Shown: one piece after another, positions 56,091 through 64,000 of the stretch
Numbering within the stretch: position 1 is the stretch's first letter
How the letters are laid out: each line of letters begins with the position of its first letter
DNA from: Bimuria novae-zelandiae CBS 107.79
Lineage: Eukaryota; Ascomycota; Dothideomycetes; Pleosporales; Didymosphaeriaceae
DNA: 64,000 nt
Assembly: GCA_010015655.1 (NCBI GenBank)
Contig: ML976672.1
Location: 159,463-223,462, forward strand
Reading direction: 5' to 3'
The notes under the pieces: generated by a model
The model's input: the letters and a program-made list of their open reading frames with translations, nothing else
Databases searched by the model: none
What the model was told of the DNA's origin: nothing
Translations under genes and position numbers: made by a program

Positions 56091-59000
56091 TCCCCTACTT
56101 ATAGTATAATAATCTTAGGCGGGCTTTGCTCCTATTATAGTAGTTCTTCTAGGGCTACCTAGTTTAGAAGAGATACATAGAACACTAGGTAAATATTAAA
56201 GTCCTTTAGCAGCTCTAGCTTATATGCCTATTAACTAATCCGCCGTTTTACCTTATAGGGACCCTAAGACTTATAGTTAAGTTTCTTTTTAGGCCTAGTT
56301 AACCGTATGTTGCGGGCGTCGAGGTATACTATGTCCCCTACTATAAAGGTTTAGGCCTTATGCTTCCTGTTATACTACGTTGCCTGGTACGCCTGTGCCC
56401 TAAGGATCGCTTAGGTTATCTAGGCCCTAGTCTAGGCTAGAACTGCCACTTTGGCCCTTACTATAGGTACTAACCCGCGCAGCTATACTTCTCGGGGTAG
56501 GCCTACTATTGGTAGATTTAGGCTATACACTATAATAAATAGTAACACTCCTATAGAGCTGTAGATGCTATTATTGTACAAATATTCTACTTTAAATAGA
56601 AGGTCTGCCTAATTAGATTATTCGTAGTTATAGAACACTTAAAGGTACTATTTAAGCGTTTAGTTCTATCGTTCTGTTTGTCCGTCTGTCTGCGGGTGGA
56701 AGGTAGTAGAGAGAAGTCGCTTAGTTCTTAAATATTAAGTAAAGGTGCTTTAATAAGCTAATATAAATAGGCTACTTTTATCTGTAACTATTAACTTTAG
56801 AGGGCCGTATAGGCGCAAAACCTCTCTCCTAAAGATCTTAGCTAGCTCTACTACCTTTAGGTCCTTTCGCGTGGGGATGTAGTGTGCTATCTTAGAAAAC
56901 TAGTTAATAACTACTAGGATACTATTATAACGATAGGCTTTGGATTTGCTCTTAGGTAGATCTATTACTATGTCTATAGCAATGTCCTCCTAGATACCCC
57001 TTAGGACTAGTAGGCTATTAAGTTGGCCGTGCGTTGCGTGTTAGACAGGTTTTACCTTAGAGCACGCTTAACAGGTCCAGACGTAGTCCTTTACGTATTA
57101 TTAGATACTAGGCTACTAGAACTCCTGCAGCACTAGCTCTAAGATTCTAGCAAAGCTAAAATAGCCCGCGAGGGGGTTATCGTGGCATTATTAAAGGACG
57201 TGTACTTTTACTAGAGGTGGCACGTATAGCCTATTCTCGTACCGTAATAGGTTAGCCAGTCCAATTATCTAGCGCTTTAGCCATTCCGGCTTTGCCATCT
57301 CTGGCCCTTGGAGGTACTAGAGGATTCGTTCTGCAGTTTCGTCCCCCTAGCTATTTCTCTTTAATAGCTCTACTATAGGGTAAGCGCTTACTAAATTATT
57401 TACTACTACCTCCTTAGTTGCTAATATTCTAGGTCTAGCAACCCTCGTCGCTGCTACTAGTCTAGGGCTTCCTGCCTACTTTAGTAGCTATAGGCTACCT
57501 ACCACGCCTGCTTCGTTCGAAGCGTCGCCTTTTAGCTATAACTTATGCTATAGGGCCTTAAGGAGTCTCTACTAGGAACTACCTATTCCGCCTAAGCTTG
57601 TTTCCTCTTCTAACTTGTAGTTAGGTCTCCGCGATAGTTTATTAGCGGGATTTGTCCTTCTTAGATAGTGTTTAATTTTAAAATTAAACGTCGCGAGCTA
57701 TTTGGCCCACCTTACCTATTATTTAGTTAGGACTTTTGTAGACATAAACCCTTATAGGTTAGCATAGTTAGTTAGAAGCTCGACCTTCTTGCTAACACCC
57801 TCTAGGTAGTATCGCTAATACTTAAAAGCTTTAATAATCGCTAGCAACTCGCTATTATGCGTGTTATAGTTTTATTCTACCTAGTTTATCTTGCGCGAAT
57901 AAAAAGTAACTAGGTGCTATTATAGCTTCCTATGTTTATCTAGTTATGGTTGGCTTAAGATACCTGAGATCGCGAAACCTAAAGCGTTAGTTTTTACTCT
58001 TAAGGGTCTTTTAAGGTTAAAGTAGGCTAGTAAGGGCCCTCGCATGAAGCTCTCTTTTAGCTAGTAAAAGGAGGCCTTAGCCTACTTTAGTAGGCTTATT
58101 ATAACTAATTCCTTGAGTCTCTATTGCTGTCTGCCCTTAGTGGCTCCCTCTAGCCTTCTTGTTAGGGCGTAAAGGGGTGCTACCACTTAAGAGAATTCTT
58201 TTATAAACCTTTAATAGTAGTTAACAAAGCTAAGGAAGATCCTAACTGCTTAGACTAAGTTTAGTTCGGGCTAATCTTTTATAGAGGCGACGCGGTCCTC
58301 CTCTATCTCTACGCTGTCTAGGAATACTATAAAGCCTAGGTATCCTACCTTACGTGTGTAGAATTCGCATTTGGATAGTTTGGTGTATAGCTGGCGTTTA
58401 ACAAGGCGTTCTAGCACTATCTAAACGTGCTAAATGTGTTCCTCCTTTATCTTAGAGTAGATAAGAATATTATCGAGGTACACAATACAGCAGATGTCGA
58501 GAAGGTCTAATAGTGTGTTATTAATATAGCTTTGGAAGGTCGCAGGCGCGTTTATTAAGCTAAAAGATATTACTATATATTCGTACTATTTGTATCTTGT
58601 TTAGAAGGCCGTCTTCCATTTATCTCCTGCCCTAATTCGGACGCGGTGGTAGGCGTCCCTTAGGTCTAGTTTAGTGTAGATCTAGGCATCCCCTAGTTGG
58701 TTAAGGGATTCCTATATTAAGGGAAGTAGGTATTAGTTCTTTATTATAACTATATTTAGTCCCCTATAGTTAACGTAGAGGTGGAGGCCTCTATCCTTTT
58801 TCTTTGCGAAAAGGATTAGTGCCCCGGCGCTTAATCGCGATAGTTAAATAAAGCCTTATTTAAGGTTCTTCTAGATATAGTCGCGCAGAACTGCCGACTC
58901 TAACTCTAATAGACTATAGAGTGGTCTAAAAGGCACTTTCTTGCCTTTTTCGATATTAATCTTTATCTCGTGGGGGCTATGGTTGGTAAGGATGCTCGCG

Positions 59001-61072
59001 GCTTCTTTAGAGAAGGCTTCCTCCTACCGTCCCTGGTATTCTTCAGGTAGCGTCCTAGGTGGGCCTCCTAATATGTCCTTTAGGGTGGCATATATAATAA
59101 AATAATTATTTACTATATCTTTAGCCGTGCCGGCGAACTCTTCTGCTAATTTAGTAGAGATCTTAGTCCATTTACGCTTCCTATAGGCGAAGCGGATAGT
59201 CTTATTATAGAAGTTTACAATAGGGCTCTATTCTACTAGCTAGGGCATTCCTAAGACCATGTCGAATCTACTAATGTTACTAACTATAAATAGGCAACTA
59301 CCGCTCTTAGTTTTACCGCGACTATTTGTAATAGTGTAGGGGAGCTTCGCCTGGCCCAGAACGCCTAAGTCTTATCTGTTTAGCGCCACGTAGCGTTTGC
59401 CTTTTATTATTGTTACTGTAACTCTTAACCGCTTTATTAGATTGCTGCTAACGAAATTCGCTTTAGCTCCGTAGTCCACTAGGGCTTTAATCTATTATTA
59501 GTTACCCTCGTGCTATACTTTACCGTCTAGCGCGATTAGTAAGCTACCACTCCTATTCCTAGGGGTTCTTGCGACTGCAACTAGTTATTATTAACCCTTA
59601 TTATAGTTAACCTTACCTATAGACTATTAGGCCTCCTAGTCTATAGCTTGTCTTTCCCCGCCTCGGCCTTGTACTTTAAACAGGACGCCTTATAATAGCC
59701 TAGTTTATAGTAGTAGAAGTATTAGTCCTTATCCCTATCCTCTACTGCCTAAGTCTTCTTCTTGCTGTCCTTGTCGCGATAGTTGCTATCGTGGCGTCTC
59801 TAGTATAGTCTTATATTATTTAACCTAGATCGCTTTCGATCGCGCCTTTCGTTAGCTAGCTTATTAAGGAAGTTATTATTAATATCGTGTGTGCGTCGTT
59901 TCCCTAACTTATAAGGTTTTAATGCTTACTAATGTATATTTACCTTTACTTCTAAGTAAAAGAGGCTCTTCTATTCGCGCGGCTACTATTCGAGGCGTTC
60001 TTAGATTTTCTTATCTAGTGCTATGTAGAAGTTATTAATATAGTCTTTATTATTATTATTTAAGGCCTTCTCTAGGTCGCATTCCTCCTATTAGTTCTTA
60101 AGGTAGTTAAGGAGTTCTGTGGGGGTCTTCTTGCCTTGTTTAGCTACCTTAATCCTTCGGCGAGCGGCACTCTTTCGCTCCTAGGCTAATCCTAAGGAGT
60201 CTACTATAGTCTACTATAAAAGGTCCTAGGTGACTTTCCTGTATTGCTTTTACTTTAGGATCTTAGCGACTGTTTAGTTCTAGTAGTTATATTATATATC
60301 TCCTAAGTATCTTACTGCGAACCTAACCTGCGCTTTATTAGTTTTAAGGGCGAGTAAGAAGTTAATATAGTCCTTATAGGCCCTCTTCTATAAGTTTAGT
60401 TCCTTATAACCCTTGCCCTTAAATTAAGGGGGTTCTGGCGGCTTCGATAGCTATGCGTCCAGGGCAGTAGCCGCTATTTAGATTTAACGTTCTTTGTCGC
60501 GGCTAGTGCGGGCCTGGCCTTGTCTATCCTTCTTTCGCGGGCGTCGGATGCTTTTAGAGGCCCTAAATTAGTCTTAACTAGTATTATCTAAGCTTAAGGA
60601 CGCGTTCTCTGTTAAGCTATTGCTTAATAGGTTATTACTTATGTTTTTAGCCTTGTCTAGGTTGCCGTGACCCTCCTTAGGCTCTAGGGAGTTATTAGAG
60701 ATACTAGTAGTTATTATCTCGTTCCTAACTAGGGTCTTACCTTTAGATTAGTAACGCTTTACTATTAGGGAGGCCTCTAGTTCTTAGATACGTTATTAGA
60801 GCTATAGCACGTCTAGGCGTTCTTAGAGGGTAACTTCCTCTAATTATTAGTTATTATTACTACTTATAATGGTAAGGGAGTCTTTCTCTAGGTCTGTAAG
60901 TATTATTAGGTCTTCTATAAGCGTTATAACTATTAGAGGCTCTTGTTTAGAGGGTCCTACGAGTAGTAACCTGCTTTAAGGGTCTTCTACTATTTTTAAG
61001 GTCTGGCGGGTAACTCTTCGTGTCAATTCTATTGTACAGGTAAATTAGATATAAGGGGGTAAGGGATCGTAT

Positions 61073-61246
61073 TGTAAAAAAGCGCCTTGACTACGGGCGA
61101 CTCAGTCTATCCACAGTACTAAGGCAATCCCTTAGAGAGGGAAAAGAAGGGCTGCGGCGAGGGAAGTAGATAGGCGAAAGGCCCGGATAGCGCCGTTCTA
61201 GAGCGGACTAGGGCCGTCGAGGGCCCTCGACCTACGACTCGTGACA
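61073..61246 (-). repeat. 5' LTR of Gypsy copy 2
   Basis: 174 bp. The self-complementary decamer seen in the other LTRs is CAATCCCTTA here (61125-61134), one base changed by G-to-A. Confidence 0.95.
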
Positions 61247-62010
61247 GATAGCGTGCGATTAACGTTGTTAATTAATTAGCTTAGTAGAATCTATCTAGTT
61301 ACTTATAGAGGTGGTAATAACGGCAAAGCTAATATAGGCGGTGTTATTTATGGTGCTAAAAGTAATACCTATATTACTAAACCTAGCTCTTTTGACTGCG
61401 CTTTAGGGCGAGAGATAGCTTATAATAACCTAGTAGGCGTTGCTAATTAATACAATTATAATTGTCGTTATTATCTTTAATATTACTATTAGTAGCTAAT
61501 TGCGCGTTGCCTATAGAGCTCTTATTAGCGTCTAGCTCTAATAGCGCGTTAGTGGCTATATTAGTGCCGCTATCTTTAGGGAGGGTTTGTGACGCCTTGC
61601 TTTTAAGCCGCTAGCTAAAAACTTAAGAGAGGTTACGGTTTATACCCTCTAAGCAATTAGGCGATGCTATATTAATAGAGGAGGGCGTTAGTAGAAGGTG
61701 GGAAGTAGGTTAAGGTAGTAGAGATATTAGATAATTAGCGCTATACTATATTAGGCAGCGCTAGGCTCTAACGCTAGTAAGTTTAATATATCTTAAGTTA
61801 AGATTTACTCGCGCAGGATCCCCCTAACGCCTATAACTTATAGTTACCCCTATATTATAGCCTATTAAGTCTGCTAATTAAGTTAATTAAACAGGCATAA
61901 TTTACTTAATTAACTTAATAACTTTTGCCTCCCTAATTGACTTGATTGACTTGCTATAATTAAGTTAATTAAGTTAAGTTATTAAGTCGACTTGCTTATT
62001 GCTAGCTCTG
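61247..62010 (-). other. hAT transposase N-terminal part and right terminal repeats
   Basis: TpA-rich continuation of the hAT element beyond the nested Gypsy. Minus-strand frames are broken. The right subterminal region (61870-61985) is dense in TTAATTAACTTAA words that pair with the left end. Confidence 0.65.
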
Positions 62011-62117
62011 CCTGACGTTCCTCGCGACGTGCCTTCTTCCCAATCTTGGACGTATCTCTAGGCCGCAGCTAGCTCACGCAACCCTACTAAACATTATCAA
62101 GCGCAATACGAGCCCTG

Positions 62118-62966
62118 ATGGCCTTAATAACATGCGATCGATGCAAAGGAATATCCCCTGAGCTGCTGGAGAAAAAATTCCGTGAATGCGAGTACGAGCT
62201 TCACCCAAGAATTGGGGATTTGGTTGCGTCCGCGAAAAACGGCTGCGCAAGTTGTAAATTCTTCGAAAGACAGCTCAGAATGCCTTGTAACATGGAGTTT
62301 GCAGCGTACAAAGACTCGGTAACACTACTCTCATCGACAAGAGACTCCGAGATCATCATTGCCGGGGGTGTTAAAAAGAGTTATGTGAAGGGCGGCTTCG
62401 TGAGCCGAGATTGGCCAGACAAGGCTACCGAGCCATGCTTCGGTGTCACGGTTTATGGCTCTTTCCCTATGAGATGGTTACTCCTACCCTTGCTTGGTTG
62501 CTACTCACCTTTCTGAGAAGTACTACACCTATCTGGAACTAGCGCTGTTTGTGCTCGCGCACCTATATGCTCTTGTAGCTTCTAGATAGTACAACCTGAG
62601 TTCAATCCCATAATCTTTTCACTGCGTACTGTCCGCTCTGCTCACCGCGACATTCGGCAATCATTTGACTCACAACATTCAACTGATGAAAGACCTCATA
62701 GATGAGTGTATTGTAAATCACGGAAAATGCCGGTCATACGCGACGAAGCGTATCTTTCCCGCACGACTCGTTGATATCCAGGGTATTGATACAGATGCGA
62801 CCGTCCAAGTCAGATCTGGAATCGAATGCGAGTTAAGCGGAGGTCGGTACCTCACTTTAAGTCACTGTTGGGGCCAAGTGACTGAAGACGCACCTTGGAA
62901 ACTGGCAAAGTCTCGCTGCATCGAGACACATTCAGAATACCTAGCGCTGAACTTTCACGTACATTC
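62118..62966 (+). pseudogene. Truncated HET-domain gene
   Basis: 62118-62516 encodes CDRCKGISPELLEKKFREC and NGCASCKFFERQL, the Cys-containing N-terminal region common before HET domains. 62665 onward encodes MKDLIDECIVNHGKCRSYATKRIFPARLVDIQG, then GRYLTLSHCWGQVTEDAPWKLA (start of the HET domain, LSHCWG intact). The two parts are in different frames, so an intron or indel lies between 62470 and 62680. At about 62960 the sequence changes suddenly to AT-rich transposon DNA and the rest of the domain is missing. The gene therefore cannot make a full HET protein. Confidence 0.8.
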
Positions 62967-63247
62967 TAGTTATTATTCTATATAGGCTTTATAATTTTAA
63001 GCTCTACGGTAGTTATCGTAAAACTAAATAATATCGGCTTAACGCGACAAAGGTAGCTTATAAATTATAAAAAAAAAATTTTTTTAAAGAGGGAAGTTAA
63101 TTAAGCATTCTAGTAGCTTTACGGAGGAGCCTTTCAAAAGTCCTTGCTGACAGGGGTAAGCGCCACACGACAGGGGGGTTTCCAAATACGGCAAATACGT
63201 CCGATTTGTATAGTAGTTACCTAACTCTACCAATATTTTGACCTTCC
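62967..63247. other. AT-rich junction to the Tc1 element
   Basis: Includes an A9/T7 run at 63069-63087. Probably the 3' non-coding end of the Tc1/mariner element that broke the HET gene; its terminal repeat could not be verified because the other end is outside the window. Confidence 0.4.
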
Positions 63248-64000
63248 TTATACTCGTTGCCGCTCAAGTTTAATAATCTTCTGAATATGAATAGGAATAC
63301 GTTTAATCCATGCCTGAATCTTATCTGGAGGTAGCTCCTTCCAGCACTGCTCCCACGCACGTACTGCTTCTGCTCGGCTCTTTGGCGCCCCTTTCTTTGT
63401 AGTACGCCTCTTCATCCATGGCCAGCAAGGCTCAATCGCGTTCAAATCAGGCGAGTTCCCACACCAGAGTAATCGCTGAACGCCCTCCCAGCTATATATA
63501 TAGCTCTGTACGTAGTGATTATGGGCAGGTGCCTTATCCTCTTAAATAACTATTTCTAGCCGTTCAGCTTGACATTGCTTTGCAAAAGGAATTAGCTTTA
63601 GATATAGGATAGTTGTCTAATATTGATACTAGTCAATTCCTGATCCTGATCCTGATCCTCGGCCTCGGCTGAGCTTGCTAGTCTTTATATTCTACTTCTA
63701 TTGGGGCCGCTTGCTAGGCTTTGTACGCAGACTAAGGCGCTAGATACTAGTCTTAAGCTCCTACTACTCTTTTATAATAGGCTTAAGTACCTAATTTAGC
63801 TCCTTAATTTTTTTAATAGCAGCTTCTTTCTCTTGCTTTGTCTTTAGTGTCTAGTAATAGCAGGGCCCACGCCGATCGTAGGAGAAGCAGCCCCAGAACA
63901 TGAATTCAGAATAGCCTTTCTAACTCTCACGGATACAGCTGCGTACGAAGGCTTCATCTACTTTCCGCCATACTTGGTACCCCCCTTGTCTATAAAGAAG
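63248..64000 (-). pseudogene. Tc1/mariner transposase, partial and RIP-degraded
   Basis: The minus strand, starting beyond the right edge, reads VWRKVDEAFVRSCIRES, a stop, then KGYSEFMFWGCFSYDRRGPCYY and another stop; both stops are TAG at expected Trp positions. More degraded sequence follows, then GNSPDLNAIEPCWPWMKRRT (third acidic residue of the DDE triad) and the C-terminal PKSRAEAVRAWEQCWKELPP to the stop at 63248. This is the fungal Tc1-like DDE_3 type. Confidence 0.85.

Larger units (their letters stand above)
54060..61246 (-). mobile_element. Ty3/Gypsy chromovirus copy 2, complete, nested in the hAT
   Basis: 7187 bp with 174-bp LTRs at both ends and a perfect 5-bp target duplication GATAG (54055-54059 and 61247-61251). 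Minus-strand order: 5' LTR, gag (start codon lost, ATA at 61032-61030), protease, RT (YLDNILI at 58484-58460), RNase H, integrase, chromodomain at about 56090-55890, a 1.6-kb region with an antisense frame, and the 3' LTR. Many Trp codons are TAG. It has no net indel against copy 1 over about 5.1 kb. Confidence 0.94.
51822..62010 (-). mobile_element. hAT transposon (about 3.0 kb) containing a nested Gypsy element
   Basis: Terminal inverted repeats are CAGAGCTGGCAACAAGCAAG at 51822 and, reverse-complemented, CAGAGCTAGCAATAAGCAAG ending at 62010. The 8-bp target duplication CCCGACGT (51814-51821) / CCTGACGT (62011-62018) differs by one C-to-T. Both ends carry many AATTAACTTAATT-type subterminal repeats. 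Removing the nested 7187-bp element and its 5-bp TSD leaves 2997 bp, a normal size for an autonomous hAT element. The transposase lies on the minus strand. Confidence 0.88.

Noticed and set aside
1..64000. CRISPR arrays, bacterial-type operons, ribosome-binding sites or rRNA genes
   Set aside because: None seen; the sequence is eukaryotic (introns, Pol III tRNA, fungal families).

Overview
The window looks like a piece of a filamentous ascomycete genome (Pezizomycotina; a Dothideomycete such as a member of the Pleosporales is my best guess, by inference). The evidence is short introns (41-122 nt) with GT..AG ends and CTAAC/CTGAT-like branch sites, a fungal gene repertoire (DUG3, CTF18, NAS6, a YAT-type amino acid permease, HET-domain and F-box/2EXR-like genes, GPI/secreted Cys-rich proteins), and a sharp two-compartment structure. 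Gene-bearing blocks of ordinary composition (about 6.3-31.4 kb, 43.4-51.8 kb and 62.0-62.97 kb) alternate with TpA-rich transposon blocks (1-6.2, 32.5-43.1, 51.8-62.0 and 63-64 kb). Those blocks show the signature of repeat-induced point mutation (RIP): almost only C-to-T/G-to-A changes, and Trp codons turned into TAG.

Layout. 1-5132: minus-strand Ty3/Gypsy chromovirus, 5' end inside the window. 6.4-31 kb: a single-pass membrane protein, DUG3 (four exons, one of 14 nt), an amino acid permease, a small multi-pass membrane protein, an alpha/beta hydrolase, two decayed genes (19.0-21.0 kb), an initiator tRNA-Met, CTF18, a 197-bp TA-flanked MITE, and a secreted Cys-rich protein gene split by a 712-bp hAT-type element with an 8-bp target duplication. 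31.4-43.1 kb: pogo/Fot1-type transposase remnant, an LTR-like block, a Ty1/Copia relic, and a tyrosine-recombinase retrotransposon with Ngaro/PAT-style split direct repeats (38505-43037). 43.5-51.3 kb: a short-chain dehydrogenase, an F-box/2EXR-like gene, NAS6 (gankyrin), a GPI-like secreted protein, a HET-domain pseudogene and a second 2EXR-like gene. 51822-62010: a 3.0-kb hAT transposon (8-bp TSD) into which a complete 7187-bp Gypsy element (54060-61246, 5-bp TSD) of the same family as the one at position 1 has inserted. 62.1-64 kb: a truncated HET-domain gene and a Tc1/mariner transposase remnant running off the end.

The housekeeping genes are unrelated in function: glutathione breakdown (DUG3), amino acid uptake, sister-chromatid cohesion/PCNA loading (CTF18) and proteasome assembly (NAS6). 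The accessory genes (secreted protein, HET genes, 2EXR-like genes) lie next to the transposon blocks and are the ones that are broken. The most notable mobile-element observations are the split-repeat YR retrotransposon, a possible Tf1-like self-primer in the Gypsy family, an antisense ORF at the 3' end of that Gypsy element, and a hAT insertion whose excision would leave a clean reading frame.
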